DNA from: Xiphydria camelus
Lineage: Eukaryota > Arthropoda > Insecta > Hymenoptera > Xiphydriidae
Length of the DNA stretch: 64,000 bases
Reading direction: 5' to 3'
Assembly (NCBI GenBank): GCA_963678675.1
Contig: OY783200.1
Coordinates: 4,290,501 to 4,354,500 of the forward strand
Numbering within the stretch: position 1 is the first letter of the stretch; the number at the start of each line of letters is the position of its first letter. Shown one piece after another: positions 21,906-33,037 of this stretch. The notes beneath the pieces are model-generated. The model saw only the letters and a program-made list of their open reading frames with translations. It searched no databases and was not told the DNA's origin. The position numbers and the translations under genes are program-made.

Positions 21906-24900
21906 ATGTCGGAAAAGCTGCCGGAATCGATAAACTTCGCGCGCGAGGAGGAAAAAATCCTCGCTTTATGGAAAAAACTGGACGTCTTTCAAAACTGCCT
22001 GCGTCAATCTAAAGGTAAACCGAAATACTCCTTCTACGATGGGCCGCCCTTCGCAACCGGGCTGCCGCACTACGGCCACCTCCTGGCCGGCACCATCAAG
22101 GACGTCGTGACGCGTTACGCCCACCAGAGCGGTTACCACGTGGAGCGCCGCTTCGGCTGGGACACGCACGGCCTCCCCGTGGAGTACGAGATCGACAAGG
22201 CCCTGAATATCAGGGGCCCCGAGGACGTCGCCAAGATGGGCATCGCCAGATACAACGCCGAGTGCCGGAAGATCGTCACGCGCTACGCCACCGAGTGGGA
22301 GAAGATCGTCGGGAGGATCGGACGGTGGATCGACTTTAAGAACGACTACAAGACGCTGTATCCCTGGTACATGGAGTCGATCTGGTGGGTCTTCAGCGAA
22401 CTCTACAACAAGGGGCTCGTCTATCGAGGCGTCAAAGTCATGCCGTACTCGACGGGCTGTAACACGCCGCTGTCCAACTTCGAGGCCGGTCAGAATTACA
22501 AGGAGGTCGTCGATCCCTCCGTCGTGGTCGCGTTTCCCCTGACGGACGAGCCCGGAGTGTTCGTCCTCGCCTGGACCACGACGCCGTGGACGCTGCCGAG
22601 CAATCTCGCGCTCTGCTGCCATCCCGAGTTCGAGTACGTCGAGGCGAAGGACGAGGCTTCCGGGAGGCTCTACATCATCCTGGAGTCGAGTCTGGGGCTC
22701 GTCTACAAGTCGCCGGACGCGTACGTCCTGCGCGGCAGGAGGCGCGGCGCGAGTCTCCTCGGCAAGTCGTACGAGCCGCCCTTTCCCTATTTCGCCCATC
22801 TGCGCGAGCGCGGAGCCTTCAGGATCCTGAACGACACCTACGTCACGGCCGACTCCGGCACGGGCGTCGTCCACCAGGCGCCGTACTTCGGGGAGGACGA
22901 TTACCGCTGCTGCCTCGCCGCGGGGATCATAGCGCGCGACCAAGAGACCGTCTGCCCGGTCGACGACTGCGGCCGCTTCACGGAGCCCGTGAGCGACTTC
23001 GCGGGCATCTACGTGAAGGAGGCGGACAAGGGCATCGTCGAGCGGCTGCGCGCGAGCGGGAGGCTCGTGCACAGCGGCACCAGCAAGCACAGTTACCCGT
23101 ATTGCTGGCGCTCCGACACGCCGTTGATCTACAAGGCCGTGCCCTCGTGGTTCGTGCGGGTCGAGGCGATCAAGGAGAAGCTCATCGCCGCGAACTCCGA
23201 GACCTACTGGGTGCCGGACTACGTGAAGGAGAAGCGCTTCGGGAATTGGCTGAGGGACGCGCGGGACTGGGCGGTGAGCCGGAATCGCTACTGGGGCAAT
23301 CCGCTGCCGTTGTGGGTCTCGGAGGACGGGAAGGAGGTGGTCTGCGTGGGCAGCATCGCCGAGCTGGAGGAGCTGACCGGCGTCACGATCACGGACCTGC
23401 ATCGGGAGAGCATCGACCACCTGACGATCCCCTCGAAGCGTCCGGGTCAGGCGCCGCTTCGCCGGGTACCGGAGGTCTTCGACTGCTGGTTCGAGTCGGG
23501 CGCGATGCCGTACGCGCAGATGCACTACCCCTTCGAGCGCGCCAAGGACTTCGAGGAGAGCTTCCCCGCGGACTTCATCGCGGAGGGCATCGACCAGACC
23601 CGCGGCTGGTTCTACACGCTGCTCGTGATATCGACCGCCCTCTTCGGCAGGGCGCCGTACAAGAATCTCGTCGCGAACGGCCTCGTGCTCGCGTCGGACG
23701 GGCAGAAGATGTCGAAGCGCAAGAAGAACTATCCGGACCCCCTGGAGGTCGTGGATAAGTTCGGCGCGGACGCGCTGCGCCTCTACCTCATCAACTCGCC
23801 GGTGGTCCGCGCGGAGAATCTGCGCTTCAAGGAGGAGGGCGTGCGCGACGTGATAAAGGACGTCTTCCTGCCGTGGTACAACGCCTTCCGCTTTCTCGCG
23901 CAGAACATCGAGCGCTACGAGCGCGAGGAGGACGCGAAATTCGTCTACGAGGACGTGAGAGATCCCGCCGCGGTGTCCGGCAACGTGATGGACCGCTGGA
24001 TCGTCTCGTTCACGCAGTCGCTGCTGCTCTTCCTGAAGCGCGAGATGCGGCAGTACCGGCTGTACACGGTGGTGCCGCGGCTCGTCGAGTACATCGACAA
24101 CCTGACCAACTGGTACGTCCGCACGAACAGACGCCGCATCAAGGGCGACAGCGGCGCGGAGGAGTGCCGCGCGGCCCTCAACACCCTCTTCTCCGTCCTC
24201 TACACGATGGCGCGGACGAACGCGCCGTTCACGCCGTTCCTCGCGGAGTTCATGTTTCAGCGGCTGTCGAAGCTGCTCCCCGCGAGCCGCGAGAACCTCG
24301 ACAGCGTCCACTACCAGATGATCCCCGAGCCGTGCGCGCAGCTGATCAGCGAGCGCGTCGAGCGCGCGGTCGCCTCGATGCAGGCGGTGGTCGAGCTGGG
24401 CCGCGTGGTGCGCGACCGGCGCACGATCCCCGTGAAGTACCCGCTGCCGGAGATCGTCGTGATCCACCAGGACCCCGAGGTGCTGCGGGACGTCGAGTCG
24501 CTGAAGACGTACATCCTGGAGGAGCTGAACGTCAAGGAGCTCACGCTTACGAGCGACAAGCAGCGTTACGGCGTGGCGCTGAGGGCGGAGCCCGAGCACA
24601 GGACGCTGGGCGCGCGGCTGAAGGGCGAGTTCAAGGCGGTCGCGCAGGCGATCAAGGAGCTGGGCGACGCGGAGCTCTGCGCCTTCGTCGAGACGAAGGC
24701 GATAACCGTTCGCGGTCACAAGCTCGACGAGGAGGATCTGCGGCTCATGTTCAGCTTCACGGGGCCGCGCGCCGCACAGCTCTCGGAGCGCTACGAGGCG
24801 CACGCCGAGGGCAGCGTGCTGATCCTCCTCGACGTGACGCCGGACGAGACGATGCAGCACGAGGGCGTGGCCCGGGAGATGATAAACCGCGTGCAGAAGC

Positions 24901-25664
24901 TGCGGAAGAAGGCGCAGCTGGTGCCGTCCGACGAGGCGGTCGTCTACTACGACATCAAGGACACCGCGAGTTCCCTGGCCAGGGTGGCGCTCAGCCATCG
25001 GCAGTTCATCGAGGCGACCACGAAGACGCCGCAGCGGGACATCTCCGAGCTGCCGAGCGCCGGCGCCGATGTGATTCTCGAGGAGACGCAGAAGGTCAAA
25101 GGAGTGGAGCTGAGACTCGTCTTGGTCCGCGGAAACGCGCCGCCCGAGCGGCGGAAGCCCGAAGCCGAGCCCTTCTACGAGTACGTCAACGTCGAGCTGG
25201 TGGACCTGGAGCCGAGGTACGGCGCCAGCGGCCGAAGCGGCACCGTCCTGGTGCGCAGCGCGAAGAGCAAGGTCGGCATAGACTACGCGCAGCTGCGACA
25301 CGAGATCGACGTGATATTCGGCCTCTACGGTCGCCAGTACCAGCTGTTCGCCAACAACAGTCGCATTCACGAGGCCATCGACACCCTCTCGCTGCACAAG
25401 CGGACGATCTACGTGGTGGGCGGCGGCGGGGAATTACCGGCGTGCGCGGGTAATCGTTCGTCTCCCGTCTGCCGCTTCGTCAACGTCCGCTGCGGCGCCG
25501 ACAGGGGCAGCGTTCTCCTGGAGAACCCCGCGGGCGATTTCGTCCTGGACGCCGCGACGCTGAATCAGCGACTGGGCGCGCTCTTCGGGAAGCCCCAGCC
25601 CTCCGCGAATCGCTTCGAGCGGCCGATCGAGGAGCTGAACGGTTTCACTGTGGAGATCCGTTGA
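21906..25664 (+). CDS. IARS1: Cytosolic isoleucyl-tRNA synthetase, single coding exon
   Basis: This class I aminoacyl-tRNA synthetase attaches isoleucine to tRNA-Ile in the cytosol. The reading frame from ATG 21906 (MSEKLPESINFA) to TGA 25664 has no intron and encodes 1252 aa, close to the usual eukaryotic cytosolic length. The HIGH-type signature is in PFATGLPHYGH near residues 45-60 and the KMSKR loop is DGQKMSKRKKNYPDP near residues 600-610. Between them lie the editing domain (AWTTTPWTLPSN) and the ADFIAEGIDQTRGWFYTLL block. The C-terminal extension typical of eukaryotic IleRS follows (PLPEIVVIH onward). The frame is open a further 17 codons upstream, but without an ATG. Strong GC bias opens long false frames on both strands. 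It shares a short divergent promoter with DDX18. Confidence 0.96.
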   Translation: MSEKLPESINFAREEEKILALWKKLDVFQNCLRQSKGKPKYSFYDGPPFATGLPHYGHLLAGTIKDVVTRYAHQSGYHVERRFGWDTHGLPVEYEIDKALNIRGPEDVAKMGIARYNAECRKIVTRYATEWEKIVGRIGRWIDFKNDYKTLYPWYMESIWWVFSELYNKGLVYRGVKVMPYSTGCNTPLSNFEAGQNYKEVVDPSVVVAFPLTDEPGVFVLAWTTTPWTLPSNLALCCHPEFEYVEAKDEASGRLYIILESSLGLVYKSPDAYVLRGRRRGASLLGKSYEPPFPYFAHLRERGAFRILNDTYVTADSGTGVVHQAPYFGEDDYRCCLAAGIIARDQETVCPVDDCGRFTEPVSDFAGIYVKEADKGIVERLRASGRLVHSGTSKHSYPYCWRSDTPLIYKAVPSWFVRVEAIKEKLIAANSETYWVPDYVKEKRFGNWLRDARDWAVSRNRYWGNPLPLWVSEDGKEVVCVGSIAELEELTGVTITDLHRESIDHLTIPSKRPGQAPLRRVPEVFDCWFESGAMPYAQMHYPFERAKDFEESFPADFIAEGIDQTRGWFYTLLVISTALFGRAPYKNLVANGLVLASDGQKMSKRKKNYPDPLEVVDKFGADALRLYLINSPVVRAENLRFKEEGVRDVIKDVFLPWYNAFRFLAQNIERYEREEDAKFVYEDVRDPAAVSGNVMDRWIVSFTQSLLLFLKREMRQYRLYTVVPRLVEYIDNLTNWYVRTNRRRIKGDSGAEECRAALNTLFSVLYTMARTNAPFTPFLAEFMFQRLSKLLPASRENLDSVHYQMIPEPCAQLISERVERAVASMQAVVELGRVVRDRRTIPVKYPLPEIVVIHQDPEVLRDVESLKTYILEELNVKELTLTSDKQRYGVALRAEPEHRTLGARLKGEFKAVAQAIKELGDAELCAFVETKAITVRGHKLDEEDLRLMFSFTGPRAAQLSERYEAHAEGSVLILLDVTPDETMQHEGVAREMINRVQKLRKKAQLVPSDEAVVYYDIKDTASSLARVALSHRQFIEATTKTPQRDISELPSAGADVILEETQKVKGVELRLVLVRGNAPPERRKPEAEPFYEYVNVELVDLEPRYGASGRSGTVLVRSAKSKVGIDYAQLRHEIDVIFGLYGRQYQLFANNSRIHEAIDTLSLHKRTIYVVGGGGELPACAGNRSSPVCRFVNVRCGADRGSVLLENPAGDFVLDAATLNQRLGALFGKPQPSANRFERPIEELNGFTVEIR

Positions 25665-25890
25665 CGGGGTTAGCGATCTTGTAGGAGAGACTGAGTCTTG
25701 ACTTTTCAATTTCTCTCGATTCTCCGCGTCGCGCGGAACTTTGGTGGAGCTTGAATAATTTATCGTTGGACGGTATTGTGTAGGCAGTGCGCGGGTTCGC
25801 GCGCTGTCGCGATCTGCTTCCCTCGAATATCGAAGATATGCGGAGGAATCGAATTATTCGTTTACGTAGGAATTCAATTGTATGTCGAAG

Positions 25891-25896
25891 AATAAA
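25891..25896 (+). terminator. Poly(A) signal of IleRS
   Basis: AATAAA lies about 230 bp after the IleRS stop and is the first clear signal downstream on the plus strand. Confidence 0.5.
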
Positions 25897-25899
25897 GTA

Positions 25900-27700
25900 A
25901 TCAATTTTCGCAATATACCGTTTACTACCGCTTGAAGGATGGATGCAAAAACTTGATTACAAAATTCCCTGAGTTTGTTTCCTTGACGATATTAGATCAA
26001 ATTTTATAAGCACAGGCTTCACAGTGTGTTCCTTAATCCCCTTTATTCCCTTATTTTTTAAGTTTGCCATTTTTCACCCTAAAAAGCTCGCGATTTTCCC
26101 CTCTTTTCTCTATAATTCAATATTTGTCGGCTTCTCAGTTGAGTTTATCCTTTTATCGTTTCGGATTACGTGGTCAAAATGGTCAATTTCTTGTTTTCTT
26201 TCTTTTATAAAATCGTACTATAATCCCTACTTCATCTAGCTGTATCAATATTTCGTTTAAAATGTAAAAGCCTAGTTGAATTAAAATTTTGTATTGGAAA
26301 TTAGATTACTATTTCCTTAAATTAGATTTAAGTTACTTGACATCAGATATAAATTTGTAAGTTACAAAAACATTCTTCATTTGCTTAATAAATATTGGTT
26401 TTTCATTGTATATCTTTAAAAAATGTTATTTTTTAAAACTACTGCACGTTCCGAAATTTTTGAAGATCTTTTTTGATCAAAATTGTCCCCTTTTTTACAC
26501 AAATTTTCCCCATTTCTTCTAAAACAAAATAAATCAACACAAAGCTCTAAATAATTGTAATAAATACAAAAAGCAGCGCAAACTCCAGTGTGAAATGCGT
26601 CAATGGTGAAATTTCGAGAAATTTACTCTACTTTATTTGCAGGCTTCACAGCCCCTACTTATTTCATTTCAGGGGGAATAGAGGAAATTTTTACAAAAAA
26701 GGGGGAAATTTTTAATTAAAAAAAAAGCAGATCTTTCAGAAATTAGAAACATGCAGTACTTTAAAAAGGTAACAATTTTTAAGATATACAATGAAACACT
26801 AATAATAAGCGAATGAAGGTTGTTTTGTCATTTAAAATTGTATATCTTATGTTATGCAATTTAAATCTGAGTATCATATCCTGATTTAAGGAAACGGGAC
26901 CATTTGTCAAATCTAGTTTCCGGTATTATAGATTATTATAATAAATTATTGATACAGGTAGATAAATATAGGGTAGATAGTTTAGCAAAAAAAATGACCA
27001 CTTTCACCGATTTCACATAATCTGAAACGAAAAGACAAACTCAACCGAGAAGCTAAATAATAGATGGTTCTAGAGGAAAAATATCGAATTATAGAGAAAA
27101 ATGGGAAAAATTGCGAGTTTTAGGATGAAAAAAGGAAAACCTAAAAAATAGCCTGTATTCATTATTTCCAGTAGAAATCCAAAATTCCCTGATATTTTCC
27201 TGACGGATCAAATTCCCTGACATTTCCCCGTTTTTCAGGTCTTTAGCCACCCTGACTCGACAACCTTCACCTTCAAATCCCACAACCGCGTGCAGATTTA
27301 ATTCGTTGAAAGTCGGGGATTGATGTTGAGAGTTAGAATAGAAGCTGCAGGTCGCAAGATGAAAGAGAAAATCAGGAAGAGGAACGGATGGACCATTGGA
27401 TCCAAGGCAGTGACACCCTTGTTAAAAATGTCCGATAGAAAAAGGTAGATATAGCAAAACACTGATGCAAAAATACCGTAGAGCATGAAATCAATCGTTT
27501 CTGATAACTTTCATATTAAATACCATAGAAACTTATACAGATCTTATTTTTTACGATATTCAATCTGAGAATCATGAGAAACAAGAGAACTTTTCACTCT
27601 GTATTACTTTTGAATCTTTTCTACAATTTTTCCTACCATTTTCTATAGAATATTTTTAGCAGAGTCGAGAGAAATAAACGCTGCGAAGAACGGAACGAAG
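25900..27700. other. Spacer between IleRS and TMUB1-like gene
   Basis: Apart from the paired elements at 26010-27150 and repeat-like CCCTGA sequence near 27180, the stretch has no supported gene. Confidence 0.5.
26010..27150. mobile_element. Head-to-head pair of CAGGCTTCACAG elements downstream of IleRS
   Basis: One copy runs forward from ACAGGCTTCACAGTG at 26011 to about 26560. A second, reversed copy covers about 26640-27150 (its 3' end reads GCAGGCTTCACAG on the plus strand). They match block for block in opposite orientation (CTCTATAATTCAATATTTG, GGCTTCTCAGTTGAGTTTA). The ends begin with CAG, as in hAT elements. No transposase is visible, so they are non-autonomous. Confidence 0.65.
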
Positions 27701-27738
27701 CTCGGGGCAAATCTAAATCGCCGTGAAATAAATAGACG

Positions 27739-27744
27739 TTTATT
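27739..27744 (-). terminator. Likely poly(A) signal of the TMUB1-like gene
   Basis: AATAAA on the minus strand, about 295 bp after the stop at 28039. The intervening 3' UTR contains a run of CCT/AGG repeats at about 28000-28020. Confidence 0.4.
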
Positions 27745-28038
27745 CTTGGTGCGTAAAACAATTACAACGTACTCCCATCCGACCAAAACTCCAACAAAAC
27801 GAATAGAACGGTAAAACGTATTTCCAAAACGCCTCGCCCCCCCTGCGATCATTTTGAACGAAAGCTTCTCCTTATCCTCTAAAATTCCGCATATTTTACA
27901 CGTACGTACATTCGCCCTATCCCGAAAGCGACTCGCCGACGCGAAGAGCCCCGTGGCGGTTCCCTCGCGCGACGCGGACTCCGCGCTCCTGCGCGTTCCT
28001 CCTCCTCCTCCTCCTCCTCCCGCTCCCGTGGAGCCGGT

Positions 28039-30353
28039 TCACTCGATATTCCGAATGCTGTCCTGATCGGGGAAGAAGTGACCGTAGAGCGACACGGTGA
28101 AGATCGCGGTGAGCGCGTAAAGCGCGAGAGTGGTGGTCGCGGTGAACAGCTGGGCGTAGTTGTAGCGCGAGTACCAGGCGAGGCCGAGCACGAGGGTGAG
28201 GATGCTGACCAACAATCGGCTGAGGTCCCACTCGTTGCGCACCGCGCCGAGACCGGCCGTTCCCGCGGGCAGATCTTGGAATGTCTGGTGATTGAAGTAC
28301 ATCGACGACGACGTCTCGGACGCGCTCGACTGCGAAGAGGCGACCGGACTCGGGTGCGACTGGTGGACGAGACAGTGGACCACGCAGTTGTTGTAGAGGC
28401 CGCAGCGCTCCAGCGTCTGGCTGTCCGGCTGGAGCACGTGGCCGTTGAAGACCAGGCGCACCAGCTTTTGCGAGTCCAGCTCCATTTGGAAGTGCCGCCT
28501 GAAACGTGACGCGCGTTCGTTATTGCGCCGCTCTCGCGGTTGAGTTTCGTTTTAGATTCGGGGGGTTTAAGGTGTTATTTGTTTACAGCTGAGAGAGCCG
28601 ACAAGAGGGGTAAAGGTTATCCGGGGAAACTCACGGAAAGGCCGAACCGATCTTGGTTGCGCGCTTAACCCGGCGTGTGACGCGTGGACTTTTGTTGCGA
28701 GTTCCGACGGCTGGGGTGTGAGAAACTTCAACTTTGTAAATATTATATTTTACTAATTTCCTTCCATCTCTGGGGCTTTCTATTTTATTCGTTGTGATGT
28801 TTTAAACTCTTTTGTAGAATCAAACAAAAAAAAATTGGAAAGTATATTTTATTTTCTGCAAAAGTACACCAAAAACGCAACTTTAACAATTTTAAACAAA
28901 AACGCTAGACGATAGACAAATATACAATTACAAGCTACTGGTCGGCGCAGGCGCGAGAAACAAATTTTTAGCAAGTTTTGAATGTATTTCCTAATGCAGG
29001 GTTTCGTCACACCCTTATTCGGAATTGTGACTTCTGCGATTGGCTTTTTAAAGAATTGGAATTTGAATATCTCCTAAACCCCGATTGCCCTACGATAAAA
29101 ATGTACAGGAGAGAAACTTGTCTCCGTACCGCGAGGAAGAGCTTTCGTTTGAAACTTTCTTCCCTAAAGTCGATAACTTCGGAATTACGAAGGCAAACAT
29201 GTCGCGACGAGAAATTAACGAACGATAAATGAGAGATGATGTAATTAGAACTCGATTCGTGAAATACATTGAGAGAATATTCAAATTTATTAAAGCAAAA
29301 TTGTCTAATATCTACAAGAGCGACGAATAAACTTTGCGAATATCTCGCGGAATTTAAACCTAAATATCTCCTAAATCGTTCATCCTACGATAAAAATGAC
29401 TAGAACGAAAAACAACCTTTGTACTACGAGGAAGAACTTTCGTTCGAAACTTTTTTCCATAAAGTCGACAGCTTCGCAAATACGAAGAAAAAAGCGTAGC
29501 GATGTGGACTCAGCAAACGATTAACGGAAGGCGACGCGATCTCAACCGTAACTTTTTTCCCAAAACGCCTCGAGGTGATAAAACTTCTCTCGATGCTTTC
29601 CGAGGTGCGCGCTTCAAGAGGATCGCGCGGTGTCGCACGTACGACAAAAAAATCCCTTAACATCTACAAAGCGGCGGATCACCTTTTAAATTCGCCGAGC
29701 ATCTCCTTGGGACTTCCCGTGACCAATTTCTGGTCGTCGTTGATGAACATGAGCTTTATATTAATCTGACTGTCATCGGTACTCGGTGCTTCGTCGTTCA
29801 CACGCTCCGCACCGACGGCAGGTGCCGAATCCGTCGAATCGGCGCCCGCGTTCGAACCGTCCGTTTTTTTAACCGTCCTCCGTCGTAACTCGGACTCGTC
29901 CCCGTTAAACGAGTCCATCGTCTCGATGAGGACTTCCTCGGACGTCGCGGCGGTCGCCGTCGCGTTGGATTCCCCATCGGTCGTGTCTACAATCAAATTG
30001 TGGTATCATTTTCCGACTACGAGGTCCTCGCTCCCCCCTCAAACCGCTCTAATCGAAGACGTACCGATCGCGGATCGTGGCGTCGCGCTCCCTTCGCCGG
30101 CGTTCGAACTCGCCTCGATGACCTCCTCGGACAGCGACTCCAAGGTCGGCGAGAGACTCGGCGTTCTCAACGTCTGGTTCGCCCTCAGCTCGGCGATGCG
30201 CGTACGCGTGCGGTGCTGGAGGATCAGCACGGTGCGTATGAGCGGCTGATCCGCGATGCCCGTGGAGCACCACGCCAACCAACCGACAAGGAGAACGCCG
30301 ACCACTATGAAGAAGTTCGTGACCTCGTCGCCGACACCCTCGATCAGCGACAT
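28039..30353 (-). CDS. TMUB1: Transmembrane and ubiquitin-like domain protein (TMUB1/2-like), 3 exons
   Basis: This is a membrane protein of the TMUB family, whose vertebrate members act in ER-associated degradation and receptor trafficking. Exons on the minus strand are 30353-30065, 29986-29683 and 28498-28039; all junctions are GT-AG and in frame (phases 1 and 2), giving 350 aa. A hydrophobic segment FFIVVGVLLVGWLAW lies near residues 13-27. A low-complexity acidic middle follows. A ubiquitin-like domain begins at INIKLMFINDDQKLV (about residue 169) and runs through RLVFNGHVLQPD to the CVVHCLVH strand near 242. Two C-terminal membrane spans follow (LLVSILTLVLGLAWYSRY and the segment ending SLYGHFFPDQ). 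The domain order and the HFFPDQ ending match TMUB. Intron 2 (1.2 kb) holds a degenerate duplicated repeat. Confidence 0.88.
29040..29560. repeat. Two degenerate copies of a repeat in TMUB1 intron 2
   Basis: The segments at about 29060-29230 and 29360-29530 resemble one another. Each starts with an ATCTCCTAAA block, followed by CCTACGATAAAAATG and a CGAGGAAGA...CTTTCGTT block, with a period near 298 bp. They have diverged by point changes and small indels. Short open frames in them look like by-products and no protein is supported. Confidence 0.5.
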
Positions 30354-30441
30354 CGTTTGTGCGTTTCGGGGGAATCCTGGGGAGGAGAAGGCGGGCGGTG
30401 AGGCTGCCGTCGATGCGCGCGATGGAATATTCACGAACCTA

Positions 30442-30916
30442 CCCTGGTGAAAATGCAGTGGACAGATTTTGTTAAGAATAGTGAGATATTATGAATTCTT
30501 ATAGAATTTATGGACATTTTTTTAAAGGAATATGACGAATTCTGATATATAAAAATTGTGATGACGAATTTCGACAAATTCTATCAGTTTTTAGCGATTT
30601 TCACAAACACATTTTTCTTACAGAATCTATTTGATTGTATGAGTAATTAATTAGGAATTGTCAGATACTGTTCAACTTTTTCAAACATGCTTAGTCTAAT
30701 TTGGCAACAATTCAAATTCGTTTCATGAAGTAATGCAAATTATATGAAATATTGACAGATTATCGAACTGATATTATCAAGGTATGACAGATTTTCAACA
30801 CGGATGATAATATCTATCAACATTGTTCAAAGTTTAATCCTCGCTATTTATTATTATAAAATTTAATTTCATCCAAATAAAATCTCTGGAATTCTTATAT
30901 CGCATTTTTACCAGGG
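30442..30916. mobile_element. Short copy of the CCTGGTGAAAATG family
   Basis: CCCTGGTGAAAATGC at the left and GCATTTTTACCAGGG at the right form terminal inverted repeats. The first 60 bp align with the start of the 19932 copy. It begins about 90 bp upstream of the TMUB1-like ATG and so lies in that gene's promoter or 5' UTR. Confidence 0.6.
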
Positions 30917-30929
30917 TATTGAAAATATT

Positions 30930-31530
30930 CCATAGATTCCCATAGACGATTTTTATGGCAACTGATGTGGTTTTGATACGACAATTCCAAATATCCATTT
31001 CAAAAATTTGAGGACAAATAGGAATTTATTGAATTCAAGGTGTATCTGAGATGATAAATAAGGATTTACAGAATTCTATTTATATGTATTCGTAAAAATG
31101 AGTAAAATCCTATAAAGATAATAAAGACCTATACATATCATTCTATTTGTAATTCCTAATAAAACCTTACCAGAGTTTATTTGTTTTTACAGATAGACAT
31201 AGAATTCAAAACATTCCTACTCATCTCTCAGATTTTTACTAGTGAGTATCTGGAATTGCTGTGTCAAAGGCACATCAATTTCCTATGAAGACCGAGTAAA
31301 ATTCCATAAAAATAATAAAGATCTGTACACGGCGTTCTATTTGTAATTAGAATTACGAATAGAACCTTACAAGAGTACATTTGTTCTTAAAGATACATTC
31401 AATACATTCCTACTCATCCCTCTCAGATTTTTACTAGCGGGTGTCCAGAATTGCTGTGTCAAAAGCACATCAAATTCCCATGAAGATTCTATGAGATTTT
31501 CTATGAGAATCTTTGAAAATCTATTTTTTC
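30930..31530. repeat. Dispersed repeat with CAGATTTTTACTAG / TGCTGTGTCAAA blocks
   Basis: The block order TTCCTACTCATC, TCAGATTTTTACTAG, GGAATTGCTGTGTCAAA, GCACATCA recurs here twice (about 31215 and 31400). It is also found at 46585, reversed at 47520-47600 and 56560-56640, and forward at 57085. It is a moderately abundant family without visible coding capacity. Confidence 0.6.
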
Positions 31531-31544
31531 CAATAGGCAAGGTA

Positions 31545-32789
31545 ACTTAACGCGGCATGAGTTTCTGCAGAAAAACCGAAGCTCGAGGCGTTGATTCGCA
31601 TTTGAAGTGGATATTTCACAAGTAAACTTGCCATGGATGGAGAAAATGGAAGTTACGCTTCATACAAAAGGAATTTGGGCGTCGTTTAGCGCTAAAAACA
31701 AACTAAAGAACCGATCTGCTACGCAATTAACTAAGAAAGACACGCGGTAAAAATTCTACGGTATTAAAAATACTGCAGACGTCTAACTAATACCAACGCA
31801 CACAAAATAAAGAAGCTGATACATTGACGTTGTGTTATCTTCTCGACGCCTCGTCAACTCGACACCCAAACCAAAAACAACATCAAGAAGCACAAGACAA
31901 CATGGAATATTTCCAAGAGTTAAACGAATCCCTAAATGTCATCGCGACGCGTGGACATTGAACAACGTCCAAAATAAGCTCCGAACAGAGAAAAAAATGC
32001 CCCCAGCTCCAGAAATTCCATAAATAAAAAAAAAGCACAAACCAAATGCGAGCAAAAAATAATAATAGAAACATTTCTTTTAAGTTCCAACCAAAAACAC
32101 ACGATATTTGATAAATTCGACGATCAAATTACTCGCAAAAGCGAACGAATCGCGAAAATTTGCGCCGTCATAACAGCTGATCAGGACGAAAATCCCAGTC
32201 GCGAGAAAGTGAGGTTAGAAAAACAGAACAGCTTCGAAATCCATCAAATCGCCAATGCAATTGCTCTCTCACCCCTCCGTGGATCAACTTGTCGCTCCTC
32301 GACGCCTCGCGCGTGGCAATTCTCAGGTCGACTCGGCTTTCCGCGCGAAATCGGCAAATTCCATCGAACAACTCGCCAAGACCGCCTCAGGATATCTCCC
32401 AATTTCCTCGACAATCTTCGAATACGTAGCACTTGACACGCTCGTGCGCGCGCGCGCGAATCGTCTCGCGTTTTTTTCCCGCAAGCCGCGAATTTTCCCG
32501 AGAAATCGTCGTACCGCTCTCGATCGCCCTCCGTATTTAATTGCGTGTCGCGCTTATTTGAACAGCTCGACGAAAATATTGACGATATTGACCTCCTTAC
32601 GCCCCACTCCCCCTTCTCCTTTCAGCGAGCGCGTGATACATCGGGTAATCATCAAATTGCTCAAATTTGAATCGAAAGACTGCGCGGCGGAATGACGGAG
32701 GATCAATTGTGGCGCCACGTGGCGGCGAAGCGGGAAACTCTGATGATTTAACGCATTTTCATACGCGCGGTGAGATGACGAGTTTCCTG
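31545..32789. other. Spacer between TMUB1-like gene and ALIX
   Basis: No gene is supported. From 32150 the sequence becomes GC-richer and non-repetitive, leading into the ALIX promoter. Short frames on both strands there have no recognisable domain. Confidence 0.45.
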
Positions 32790-33037
32790 TTGACTGCGGA
32801 GCGACCAATCGGATTGTGAATTCCAGTGGAAAGTACCGCTGGGTTTGTCTTCGTTCACGCGACGAGTCAACACTTTTCTATTGGCTGCGGAGTCTCGCTT
32901 AAGGAACCAATGAAAAGAAAACGTTCGTTTTCGCCTGAATTCGATCCAATGAAGAGTCGCCTTTTCGTCGTTGACGGTCACCTGTCAAATTGCGGGGCGA
33001 CGGCACACACGACCGCACAAGACGGGCAGACGTCAAA
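32790..33037 (+). promoter_or_regulatory. CCAAT-rich upstream region of ALIX
   Basis: Four CCAAT/ATTGG boxes lie within about 150 bp: GACCAATCGG near 32802, CTATTGGCTG near 32880, AACCAATGAA near 32906 and a weaker GATCCAATGA near 32944. The ALIX ATG is at 33038. The spacing resembles an NF-Y-type TATA-less promoter. The boxes are seen directly; the function is inferred. Confidence 0.45.

Noticed and set aside
21966..25397. 1143-codon antisense open frame opposite IleRS
   Set aside because: Its protein is Arg/Leu/His/Val-rich without domains and mirrors the GC-biased codons of the IleRS frame; it is a shadow.
22586..25453. Long plus-strand frames of 390 and 526 codons inside IleRS
   Set aside because: They are the +1/+2 shifted readings of the IleRS gene, with Arg/Gly/Ala-rich composition.
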